A stretch of DNA of 64,000 nt, from positions 98,501 through 162,500 of the forward strand of contig OW285192.1 of the NCBI GenBank assembly GCA_935421135.1. Direction: 5' to 3'. The stretch comes from Bugulina stolonifera. Taxonomy: Eukaryota > Bryozoa > Gymnolaemata > Cheilostomatida > Bugulidae. Below the pieces are notes generated by a model. It did no database searches, was not told the origin of the DNA, and saw nothing but the letters and a program-made list of their open reading frames with translations. This document shows positions 45,040-56,236 of the stretch, one piece after another. The translations under genes were made by a program, and so were the position numbers. Position 1 is the first letter of the stretch. The number at the start of each line of letters is the position of its first letter.

Positions 45040-45639
45040 GTTCAGATGGTGCATCCAGAATCTACGGTAGAATGGTATAATGCAACCTATAGGAGCCTCT
45101 AACCTTCTATTTGTGGAATCGATGCTACTAACATTGAAGTGAGGACAGGTGTGATGTTCAGATGGTGTATCCAGTGTCTACTGTAGAATGGTATAATGCC
45201 ACCTATAGGAGCCTCTAACCTTCTATTTGTGGGACGTATACTACTAACATCGAAGTGAGCACAGGTGTGATGTTCAAACATATGGAGGAGACACGAGAAT
45301 CACTTGTATCTACTAATGGTGCTAAAGACAAAACAGGACAATGGTATAAAACGGAGATTTCTAACTAAGGAGTACTTGTCTGTTGCCTACTATATATTGA
45401 TGTTCAGCTGGCATATCCAAAGTCTACTGTAGCTTAACACGGTTTAATGCAACCTATAGGAGCCTCTAAACCTCTGCTTGGTTGGACTGATACTGCTTGC
45501 ATTGAAGAGAGCACTGGTGTGATGTTCAGATGGTGTATCCAGTGTCTACTGTAGAATGGTATAATGCAACCTATAGGAGCCTCTAACCTTCTATTTGTGG
45601 GCCGTATACTACTAACATCGGGGTGAGCACAAGTGTGAT
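45040..45639 (+). repeat. Subterminal repeats of the retroelement, four units
   Basis: Units begin gttcagatggtg or a variant at 45040, 45156, 45402 and 45524, and share acctataggagcctctaa and a gaggtg/gagcac...tgtgatg end. They form two pairs (periods 116 and 122 bp). Each pair is followed by a related spacer (atatggaggagacacgag near 45279 and atattgaggaggcaaagg near 45648, each followed by a tgctaaagac word), so a ~368-bp unit is itself duplicated. The strand-reversed open frames of 60 and 92 codons here simply follow these repeats and carry no known domain. Such repeats are common in the 3' untranslated part of LTR elements. Confidence 0.88.
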
Positions 45640-45832
45640 GTCCATAATATTGAGGAGGCAAAGGAATATCTTTGTATCTGCTACCGCTGATGCTAAAGAC
45701 CAGACAAGACAATTGTATAGAAACTAAGTTTTAAAACTAATGGACATATACTAGAACTTTCTTCTACTTTTTATGATCAGGTTATCCATTGTGTTTATAG
45801 ATGTAGGTGTAGGTAATACCCACACCTCATCT

Positions 45833-45844
45833 AGAAGGGGAGAA
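45833..45844 (+). promoter_or_regulatory. Polypurine tract before the 3' LTR
   Basis: The purine run agaaggggagaa lies directly before the TG of the LTR. In LTR retrotransposons the PPT primes plus-strand DNA synthesis and always abuts the 3' LTR. Its position supports both the orientation (+) and the LTR start. Confidence 0.75.
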
Positions 45845-45978
45845 TGTGGTAGATTCTAGAAGTGTTTTTGCAAGCTGGTATTGTAATTGTAAGGCTAGGG
45901 AAGCTGTTGCTTTTTTACCTATATAATAGGAGTTAGCTACATGTAGCTCTAGCTGCATGTAGCTATTTTAGATACATA

Positions 45979-45986
45979 TATATAAG
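45979..45986 (+). promoter_or_regulatory. TATA-like box in the LTR
   Basis: tatataag is followed by gg and lies ~135 bp into the LTR, a normal place for the U3 promoter. A second candidate, tatataata, lies at 45920-45928. Which one is used cannot be told from sequence. Confidence 0.45.
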
Positions 45987-46059
45987 GGATTTTTATATAC
46001 AGTAAAAAAAAGGTAGAGTAGAGTAAGTAGAGAGAAAGTGGAAGAGAAGTTGAAGTGTT

Positions 46060-46065
46060 AATAAA
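46060..46065 (+). promoter_or_regulatory. AATAAA polyadenylation signal in the LTR
   Basis: aataaa lies ~75 bp after the stronger TATA-like box and ~80 bp before the LTR end, the usual U3-R-U5 order. It suggests the R/U5 boundary near 46080-46090 (inference). Confidence 0.5.
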
Positions 46066-46204
46066 AGTTAGATCTCCAAGTGTCTAGACAGATCCCGGAA
46101 AAGGTTATGGAATGACAGTTGAATGAACAGTTGAGAATCCATAACATTATTAACATAATAGAGAACAATTCATGCATCTATTACCTCCCTAAGCCGTAGG
46201 AATG

Positions 46205-49200
46205 ACAACCGCCGCAATTCACTCCTATCCTCTCACTAGAATGAGACAGATGTTTCCAGTCATACTCAGCTTGCTCCCTGGTAATTGACTTTTACTACCA
46301 GCTGTGTCTATCCACTGGTGGGCAGAAATGATTCAGTCTATAGCTGAGCTCAAACAAGCTAAAACAGGTAGGACAGGGTATTTATAATTTACACTGTACT
46401 TGTAGTAACCTTCATAAGGTCTGCACAGATAAACAAATATAATCTCACATTTTGTATGACAATAGAGATGGCAGTAAATAATCACTGAGTAGCACTACAA
46501 TATCTTTAAGCACTCATTTTAAACTGGTTGGTTTTATTTCATGCATCTATATTACCTCCCTACGTCGTAGCAATGACAACCACCTCAATTCACTCCTATC
46601 CTCTCACTAGAATGAGACAGATGTTTCCAGTCATACTCAGCTTGCTCCCTGGTAATTGACTTCTACTACCAGCTGTGTTTATTCTCTGGTGGGCAGAAAT
46701 GGTTCAGTCTATAGATGAGCTTAAGCAAGCTAAAACAAGTAGGACAAGTTATTTATAACATACACTTTGCATGTACGAACAATCCTAAGATCTCCACAGA
46801 TACCCGAATATAATCTTACAGTTTACATGTATATGACAATAGAAATAACAGTAAATAATCACTGAGTAGCACTACAATATCGTTGAACACTCATATTCAT
46901 GGGTTGGTTTCATTTTATTAACATAATATAGAGCAGTTCATGCATCTATTACCTCCCTACGCCGTAGCAATGACAACCACCTCAATTCACTCCTATCCTC
47001 TCACTAGAAGGACACATTTAGTTCCAGTCATACTCAGCTCGCTCTCTGGTAATTGACTTTTACTACCAGCTGTGTTTATTCTCTGGTGGGCAGAAATGGT
47101 TCAGTCTACAGCTGAGCTCAAACAAGCTAAAACAGGTAGGACAGGCTATTTATAATTTACACTGTACTTGTACTAACCTTAATAAGGTCTGCACAGATAA
47201 CCAAATATAATCTCACGTTTTGTATGACAATGGAGATGGCAGTAAATAATCACTGTAGCACCACAATATCTTTGAGCAGTCATTTTAAACTGGTTGGTTT
47301 TATTTCACTAACATAATATAGAGCAGCTCATGCATCTATTACCTCCCTACGCCGTAGCAATGACAACCACCTCAATTCACTCCTATCCTCTCACTAGAAT
47401 GAGACAGATGTTTCCAGTCATACTCAGCTTGCTCCCTGGTAATTGACTTTTACTACCAGCTGTGTTTATTCTCTGGTGGGCAGAAATGGTTCAGTCTATA
47501 GATGAGCTCAAGCAAGCTAAAACAAGTAGGACAAGTTATTTATAACATACACTTTGCATGTACGAACAATCCTAAGATCTCCACAGATACCCGAATATAA
47601 TCTTACAGTTTACATGTATATGACAATAGAAATAATAGTAAACAATCAATGTACCACCACTACAATATCTTTGAACAGTCATATTCATGGGTTGGTTTTA
47701 TTTTATTAACATAATAGAGAACAATTCATGCATCTATTACCTCCCTAAGCCGTAGGAATGACAACCGCCGCAATTCACTCCTATCCTCTCACTAGAATGA
47801 GACAGATGTTTCCAGTCATACTCAGCTTGCTCCCTGGTAATTGACTTTTACTACCAGCTGTGTCTATCCACTGGTGGGCAGAAATGATTCAGTCTATAGC
47901 TGAGCTCAAACAAGCTAAAACAGGTAGGACAGGGTATTTATAATTTACACTGTACTTGTAGTAACCTTCATAAGGTCTGCACAGATAAACAAATATAATC
48001 TCACATTTTGTATGACAATAGAGATGGCAGTAAATAATCACTGAGTAGCACTACAATATCTTTAAGCACTCATTTTAAACTGGTTGGTTTTATTTCACTG
48101 ACATAATATAGAGCAGTTCATGCATCTATATTACCTCCCTACGTCGTAGCAATGACAACCACCTCAATTCACTCCTATCCTCTCACTAGAATGAGACAGA
48201 TGTTTCCAGTCATACTCAGCTTGCTCCCTGGTAATTGACTTCTACTACCAGCTGTGTTTATTCTCTGGTGGGCAGAAATGGTTCAGTCTATAGATGAGCT
48301 CAAGCAAGCTAAAACAAGTAGGACAAGTTATTTATAACATACACTTTGCATGTACGAACAATCCTAAGATCTCCACAGATACCCGAATATAATCTTACAG
48401 TTTACATGTATATGACAATAGAAATAACAGTAAATAATCACTGAGTAGCACTACAATATCGTTGAACACTCATATTCATGGGTTGGTTTCATTTTATTAA
48501 CATAATATAGAGCAGTTCATGCATCTATTACCTCCCTACGCCGTAGCAATGACAACCACCTCAATTCACTCCTATCCTCTCACTAGAAGGACACATTTAG
48601 TTCCAGTCATACTCAGCTCGCTCTCTGGTAATTGACTTTTACTACCAGCTGTGTTTATTCTCTGGTGGGCAGAAATGGTTCAGTCTACAGCTGAGCTCAA
48701 ACAAGCTAAAACAGGTAGGACAGGCTATTTATAATTTACACTGTACTTGTACTAACCTTAATAAGGTCTGCACAGATAACCAAATATAATCTCACGTTTT
48801 GTATGACAATGGAGATGGCAGTAAATAATCACTGTAGCACCACAATATCTTTGAGCAGTCATTTTAAACTGGTTGGTTTTATTTCACTAACATAATATAG
48901 AGCAGCTCATGCATCTATTACCTCCCTACGCCGTAGCAATGACAACCACCTCAATTCACTCCTATCCTCTCACTAGAATGAGACAGATGTTTCCAGTCAT
49001 ACTCAGCTTGCTCCCTGGTAATTGACTTTTACTACCAGCTGTGTTTATTCTCTGGTGGGCAGAAATGGTTCAGTCTATAGATGAGCTCAAGCAAGCTAAA
49101 ACAAGTAGGACAAGTTATTTATAACATACACTTTGCATGTACGAACAATCCTAAGATCTCCACAGATACCCGAATATAATCTTACAGTTTACATGTATAT

Positions 49201-52095
49201 GACAATAGAAATAATAGTAAACAATCAATGTACCACCACTACAATATCTTTGAACAGTCATATTCATGGGTTGGTTTTATTTTATTAACATAATAGAGAA
49301 CAATTCATGCATCTATTACCTCCCTAAGCCGTAGGAATGACAACCGCCGCAATTCACTCCTATCCTCTCACTAGAATGAGACAGATGTTTCCAGTCATAC
49401 TCAGCTTGCTCCCTGGTAATTGACTTTTACTACCAGCTGTGTCTATCCACTGGTGGGCAGAAATGATTCAGTCTATAGCTGAGCTCAAACAAGCTAAAAC
49501 AGGTAGGACAGGGTATTTATAATTTACACTGTACTTGTAGTAACCTTCATAAGGTCTGCACAGATAAACAAATATAATCTCACATTTTGTATGACAATAG
49601 AGATGGCAGTAAATAATCACTGAGTAGCACTACAATATCTTTAAGCACTCATTTTAAACTGGTTGGTTTTATTTCACTGACATAATATAGAGCAGTTCAT
49701 GCATCTATATTACCTCCCTACGTCGTAGCAATGACAACCACCTCAATTCACTCCTATCCTCTCACTAGAATGAGACAGATGTTTCCAGTCATACTCAGCT
49801 TGCTCCCTGGTAATTGACTTCTACTACCAGCTGTGTTTATTCTCTGGTGGGCAGAAATGGTTCAGTCTATAGATGAGCTCAAGCAAGCTAAAACAAGTAG
49901 GACAAGTTATTTATAACATACACTTTGCATGTACGAACAATCCTAAGATCTCCACAGATACCCGAATATAATCTTACAGTTTACATGTATATGACAATAG
50001 AAATAACAGTAAATAATCACTGAGTAGCACTACAATATCGTTGAACACTCATATTCATGGGTTGGTTTTATTTTATTAACATAATATAGAGCAGTTCATG
50101 CATCTATTACCTCCCTACGCCGTAGCAATGACAACCACCTCAATTCACTCCTATCCTCTCACTAGAAGGACACATTTAGTTCCAGTCATACTCAGCTCGC
50201 TCTCTGGTAATTGACTTTTACTACCAGCTGTGTTTATTCTCTGGTGGGCAGAAATGGTTCAGTCTATAGCTGAGCTCAAACAAGCTAAAACAGGTAGGAC
50301 AGGCTATTTATAATTTACACTGTACTTGTACTAACCTTAATAAGGTCTGCACAGATAACCAAATATAATCTCACGTTTTGTATGACAATGGAGATGGCAG
50401 TAAATAATCACTGTAGCACCACAATATCTTTGAGCAGTCATTTTAAACTGGTTGGTTTTATTTCACTAACATAATATAGAGCAGCTCATGCATCTATTAC
50501 CTCCCTACGCCGTAGCAATGACAACCACCTCAATTCACTCCTATCCTCTCACTAGAATGAGACAGATGTTTCCAGTCATACTCAGCTTGCTCCCTGGTAA
50601 TTGACTTTTACTACCAGCTGTGTTTATTCTCTGGTGGGCAGAAATGGTCCAGTCTATAGATGAGCTCAAGCAAGCTAAAACAAGTAGGACTAGTTATTTA
50701 TAACATACACTTTGCATGTACGAACAATCCTAAGATCTCCACAGATACCCGAATATAATCTTACAGTTTACATGTATATGACAATAGAAATAATAGTAAA
50801 CAATCAATGTACCACCACTACAATATCTTTGAACAGTCATATTCATGGGTTGGTTTTATTTTATTAACATAATAGAGAACAATTCATGCATCTATTACCT
50901 CCCTAAGCCGTAGGAATGACAACCGCCGCAATTCACTCCTATCCTCTCACTAGAATGAGACAGATGTTTCCAGTCATACTCAGCTTGCTCCCTGGTAATT
51001 GACTTTTACTACCAGCTGTGTCTATCCACTGGTGGGCAGAAATGATTCAGTCTATAGCTGAGCTCAAACAAGCTAAAACAGGTAGGACAGGGTATTTATA
51101 ATTTACACTGTACTTGTAGTAACCTTCATAAGGTCTGCACAGATAAACAAATATAATCTCACATTTTGTATGACAATAGAGATGGCAGTAAATAATCACT
51201 GAGTAGCACTACAATATCTTTAAGCACTCATTTTAAACTGGTTGGTTTTATTTCACTGACATAATATAGAGCAGTTCATGCATCTATATTACCTCCCTAC
51301 GTCGTAGCAATGACAACCACCTCAATTCACTCCTATCCTCTCACTAGAATGAGACAGATGTTTCCAGTCATACTCAGCTTGCTCCCTGGTAATTGACTTC
51401 TACTACCAGCTGTGTTTATTCTCTGGTGGGCAGAAATGGTTCAGTCTATAGATGAGCTCAAGCAAGCTAAAACAAGTAGGACAAGTTATTTATAACATAC
51501 ACTTTGCATGTACGAACAATCCTAAGATCTCCACAGATACCCGAATATAATCTTACAGTTTACATGTATATGACAATAGAAATAACAGTAAATAATCACT
51601 GAGTAGCACTACAATATCGTTGAACACTCATATTCATGGGTTGGTTTTATTTTATTAACATAATATAGAGCAGTTCATGCATCTATTACCTCCCTACGCC
51701 GTAGCAATGACAACCACCTCAATTCACTCCTATCCTCTCACTAGAAGGACACATTTAGTTCCAGTCATACTCAGCTCGCTCTCTGGTAATTGACTTTTAC
51801 TACCAGCTGTGTTTATTCTCTGGTGGGCAGAAATGGTTCAGTCTATAGCTGAGCTCAAACAAGCTAAAACAGGTAGGACAGGCTATTTATAATTTACACT
51901 GTACTTGTACTAACCTTAATAAGGTCTGCACAGATAACCAAATATAATCTCACGTTTTGTATGACAATGGAGATGGCAGTAAATAATCACTGTAGCACCA
52001 CAATATCTTTGAGCAGTCATTTTAAACTGGTTGGTTTTATTTCACTAACATAATATAGAGCAGCTCATGCATCTATTACCTCCCTACGCCGTAGC
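46205..52095. repeat. 1579-bp four-monomer higher-order repeat
   Basis: The class B monomer with cttaataaggtc starts at 47111, 48690, 50269 and 51848, spaced exactly 1579 bp. The intervening three monomers recur in the same order: A with aataatagtaaac, B with cttgtagtaacc and ctatattacc, then the chimeric A/B monomer with acaatatcgttgaac. About 3.7 copies are present. Small differences separate early and late copies: ggtttcatttt and gtctacagctg early, ggttttatttt and gtctatagctg late. Confidence 0.92.
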
Positions 52096-54075
52096 AATGA
52101 CAACCGCCGCAATTCACTCCTATCCTCTCACTAGAATGAGACAGATGTTTCCAGTCATACTCAGCTTGCTCCCTGGTAATTGACTTTTACTACCAGCTGT
52201 GTCTATCCACTGGTGGGCAGAAATGATTCAGTCTATAGCTGAGCTCAAACAAGCTAAAACAGGTAGGACAGGGTATTTATAATTTACACTGTACTTGTAG
52301 TAACCTTCATAAGGTCTGCACAGATAAACAAATATAATCTCACATTTTGTATGACAATAGAGATGGCAGTAAATAATCACTGAGTAGCACTACAATATCT
52401 TTAAGCACTCATTTTAAACTGGTTGGTTTTATTTCATGCATCTATATTACCTCCCTACGTCGTAGCAATGACAACCACCTCAATTCACTCCTATCCTCTC
52501 ACTAGAATGAGACAGATGTTTCCAGTCATACTCAGCTTGCTCCCTGGTAATTGACTTCTACTACCAGCTGTGTTTATTCTCTGGTGGGCAGAAATGGTTC
52601 AGTCTATAGATGAGCTTAAGCAAGCTAAAACAAGTAGGACAAGTTATTTATAACATACACTTTGCATGTACGAACAATCCTAAGATCTCCACAGATACCC
52701 GAATATAATCTTACAGTTTACATGTATATGACAATAGAAATAACAGTAAATAATCACTGAGTAGCACTACAATATCGTTGAACACTCATATTCATGGGTT
52801 GGTTTCATTTTATTAACATAATATAGAGCAGTTCATGCATCTATTACCTCCCTACGCCGTAGCAATGACAACCACCTCAATTCACTCCTATCCTCTCACT
52901 AGAAGGACACATTTAGTTCCAGTCATACTCAGCTCGCTCTCTGGTAATTGACTTTTACTACCAGCTGTGTTTATTCTCTGGTGGGCAGAAATGGTTCAGT
53001 CTACAGCTGAGCTCAAACAAGCTAAAACAGGTAGGACAGGCTATTTATAATTTACACTGTACTTGTACTAACCTTAATAAGGTCTGCACAGATAACCAAA
53101 TATAATCTCACGTTTTGTATGACAATGGAGATGGCAGTAAATAATCACTGTAGCACCACAATATCTTTGAGCAGTCATTTTAAACTGGTTGGTTTTATTT
53201 CACTAACATAATATAGAGCAGCTCATGCATCTATTACCTCCCTACGCCGTAGCAATGACAACCACCTCAATTCACTCCTATCCTCTCACTAGAATGAGAC
53301 AGATGTTTCCAGTCATACTCAGCTTGCTCCCTGGTAATTGACTTTTACTACCAGCTGTGTTTATTCTCTGGTGGGCAGAAATGGTTCAGTCTATAGATGA
53401 GCTCAAGCAAGCTAAAACAAGTAGGACAAGTTATTTATAACATACACTTTGCATGTACGAACAATCCTAAGATCTCCACAGATACCCGAATATAATCTTA
53501 CAGTTTACATGTATATGACAATAGAAATAATAGTAAACAATCAATGTACCACCACTACAATATCTTTGAACAGTCATATTCATGGGTTGGTTTTATTTTA
53601 TTAACATAATAGAGAACAATTCATGCATCTATTACCTCCCTAAGCCGTAGGAATGACAACCGCCGCAATTCACTCCTATCCTCTCACTAGAATGAGACAG
53701 ATGTTTCCAGTCATACTCAGCTTGCTCCCTGGTAATTGACTTTTACTACCAGCTGTGTCTATCCACTGGTGGGCAGAAATGATTCAGTCTATAGCTGAGC
53801 TCAAACAAGCTAAAACAGGTAGGACAGGGTATTTATAATTTACACTGTACTTGTAGTAACCTTCATAAGGTCTGCACAGATAAACAAATATAATCTCACA
53901 TTTTGTATGACAATAGAGATGGCAGTAAATAATCACTGAGTAGCACTACAATATCTTTAAGCACTCATTTTAAACTGGTTGGTTTTATTTCACTGACATA
54001 ATATAGAGCAGTTCATGCATCTATATTACCTCCCTACGTCGTAGCAATGACAACCACCTCAATTCACTCCTATCC
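52095..54075. repeat. Copy of 46.2-48.2 kb, 5895 bp downstream
   Basis: The 23-bp-deleted monomer (ggttttatttcatgcatc at 46531 and 52426), the gagcttaagcaag variant (46717 and 52612) and gtctacagctgagc (monomer starts 47111 and 53006) all recur 5895 bp apart, 15 monomers. The join near 52095 fuses ctacgccgtagcaatgacaa to the ccgccgc end of another type. After about 54075 the copy switches to the aaggacacatttag type, leaving a three-monomer step (53006 to 54188, 1182 bp). Confidence 0.88.
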
Positions 54076-55272
54076 TCTCACTAGAAGGACACATTTAGTT
54101 CCAGTCATACTCAGCTCGCTCTCTGGTAATTGACTTTTACTACCAGCTGTGTTTATTCTCTGGTGGGCAGAAATGGTTCAGTCTATAGCTGAGCTCAAAC
54201 AAGCTAAAACAGGTAGGACAGGCTATTTATAATTTACACTGTACTTGTACTAACCTTAATAAGGTCTGCACAGATAACCAAATATAATCTCACGTTTTGT
54301 ATGACAATGGAGATGGCAGTAAATAATCACTGTAGCACCACAATATCTTTGAGCAGTCATTTTAAACTGGTTGGTTTTATTTCACTAACATAATATAGAG
54401 CAGCTCATGCATCTATTACCTCCCTACGCCGTAGCAATGACAACCACCTCAATTCACTCCTATCCTCTCACTAGAATGAGACAGATGTTTCCAGTCATAC
54501 TCAGCTTGCTCCCTGGTAATTGACTTTTACTACCAGCTGTGTTTATTCTCTGGTGGGCAGAAATGGTCCAGTCTATAGATGAGCTCAAGCAAGCTAAAAC
54601 AAGTAGGACTAGTTATTTATAACATACACTTTGCATGTACGAACAATCCTAAGATCTCCACAGATACCCGAATATAATCTTACAGTTTACATGTATATGA
54701 CAATAGAAATAATAGTAAACAATCAATGTACCACCACTACAATATCTTTGAACAGTCATATTCATGGGTTGGTTTTATTTTATTAACATAATAGAGAACA
54801 ATTCATGCATCTATTACCTCCCTAAGCCGTAGGAATGACAACCGCCGCAATTCACTCCTATCCTCTCACTAGAATGAGACAGATGTTTCCAGTCATACTC
54901 AGCTTGCTCCCTGGTAATTGACTTTTACTACCAGCTGTGTCTATCCACTGGTGGGCAGAAATGATTCAGTCTATAGCTGAGCTCAAACAAGCTAAAACAG
55001 GTAGGACAGGGTATTTATAATTTACACTGTACTTGTAGTAACCTTCATAAGGTCTGCACAGATAAACAAATATAATCTCACATTTTGTATGACAATAGAG
55101 ATGGCAGTAAATAATCACTGAGTAGCACTACAATATCTTTAAGCACTCATTTTAAACTGGTTGGTTTTATTTCACTGACATAATATAGAGCAGTTCATGC
55201 ATCTATATTCAGTACATCCCTCAGGAAAATTACCATATAGGTTATCGAAGGATTGAAAGGCGATGCAAAATA

Positions 55273-55305
55273 TGGTTGTTCTAGGGGGGTACCCTAGAAC
55301 AACCA
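55273..55305. repeat. Perfect 14-bp inverted repeat (hairpin)
   Basis: tggttgttctaggg at 55273-55286 and its exact reverse complement ccctagaacaacca at 55292-55305, separated by five bases (gggta). It lies 64 bp outside the satellite edge. It could be a cruciform-forming site, the paired ends of a tiny mobile element, or a hairpin in a transcript. Nothing around it decides between these. Confidence 0.9.
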
Positions 55306-56211
55306 CAGTGTCAATACATTTTTGTAAAATGACAACTGTGGCTGTTATATTATTATATAGCTACAAGTACATTGCGTCATGAATGAACGGTCTATTGATT
55401 GCAGGCCAGTTGGATCAGCTTTGAGTGGGGGTGGCCAACTGATTATTTGGTCTCAAATGATAATATGGCTAAATTTAATTCATATTTTTCTTGTACAAGT
55501 AGTTTTGATGTTCTTCTACTTCTTATTCACACTTGCAGTACCTTTGGTATGTTGACCATAGTCTATGCAGTAACTTCTAATTTTGTCAATGTTACCCCCA
55601 ACAGCAAGCATGCTTTAGCTCAGGTTTCTTAGAAGCAATGCTCTTTTGACTAGGGCATCAACCATGAGGCCCATTATAAATAAGTGGAAAGGACCTAAAG
55701 GCTATTTATTATTAATAATGTAATTGTCTTCTCTTGAAATGAGTTTTCCAACCTCCATCTTGCATATTATGCAGACTGCTTCAGTTTCAGTTTGTTTCTT
55801 TGTCCTACTGCTTGAACTTTAGAATGGAACCAGCTGTTGGCTGAAAAGGGAGAAGTTCAGCATTAGCTTCACAAATCACTTACTTCTCAAACTCTGACTA
55901 TCACTGTGTAGTATTTCTTTAGTGCAAATTGCAATCATTTATAATGATAATTATATATAATATTCAGTAATATTGATATTCTATTCTGTTGAGTATTTTT
56001 ATTTTTATTTTAGACCTACTCGATACTTACACTATTACTATACTTTTACTAAACTACATGTGATTTTAATTCCCCATAGTCATTATCATATATAATTATG
56101 CTATAGAAGCCATATGATGTGGTATGACATATGAATAGTTTATGCAATATTATTACATAACTTTAAGATAATCAATCCAATCATGCGTGAATTTCAATAT
56201 AAATTAAATTT

Positions 56212-56236
56212 ATAATAATATAATAATAATAATAAT
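56212..56236. repeat. Short (taa)n microsatellite
   Basis: About eight taa units in the most AT-rich part of the flank. Simple slippage repeat. Confidence 0.85.

Larger units (their letters stand above)
44639..46146 (+). mobile_element. 3' fragment of an LTR retrotransposon in the satellite
   Basis: A 1508-bp block unlike the satellite splits the array. In order it holds a duplicated short coding end, an AT-rich spacer, four ~116-122 bp subterminal repeats, a polypurine tract (agaaggggagaa) and a single TG...CA bounded LTR of about 302 bp. This order (coding end, 3' untranslated repeats, PPT, 3' LTR) is that of the 3' end of a Ty3/gypsy- or BEL-like element. No 5' LTR, primer-binding site, gag, protease or reverse transcriptase is present, so it is a fragment. 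The left edge sits in a class B monomer (after ctttgaac) and the right edge resumes in a class A monomer (ttattaacataatag). No target-site duplication is visible. Family assignment is inference. Confidence 0.72.
45845..46146 (+). mobile_element. 3' LTR, about 302 bp
   Basis: Starts tgtggtagattctag right after the polypurine tract and ends gagaatccataaca, right before satellite sequence resumes. The TG...CA ends, a TATA-like box, a downstream AATAAA and a pyrimidine-poor R-like stretch fit an LTR. A perfect 14-bp palindrome, agctacatgtagct, lies at 45935-45948. There is no second LTR in the window for comparison, so the boundaries rest on the PPT and the satellite junction only. Confidence 0.7.
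46147..55209. repeat. Right satellite block, same ~393-bp family
   Basis: The array resumes mid-monomer with ttattaacataatag and runs to catgcatctatatt at 55209, where the sequence turns unique (cagtacatccctcag). About 23 monomers fit. It uses a narrower set of sub-variants than the left block: class A with aataatagtaaac or a chimeric aataacagtaaataatcac, and class B with cttgtagtaacc/ctatattacc or cttaataaggtc. The catcacatacagcag, gaggcaagctc and gccgttg variants of the left block are absent. No gene is visible. Confidence 0.97.

Noticed and set aside
45099..45712. Minus-strand open frames of 60 and 92 codons in the retroelement fragment
   Set aside because: They follow the subterminal repeats in antisense, repeat the same residues and run against the element's orientation.
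55399..55632. 77-codon open frame after a splice-acceptor-like ttgattgcag, with gtgggggtggccaa resembling some hAT transposon ends
   Set aside because: No domain, no donor or partner exon, and no matching inverted end nearby; similarity to hAT termini is too short.
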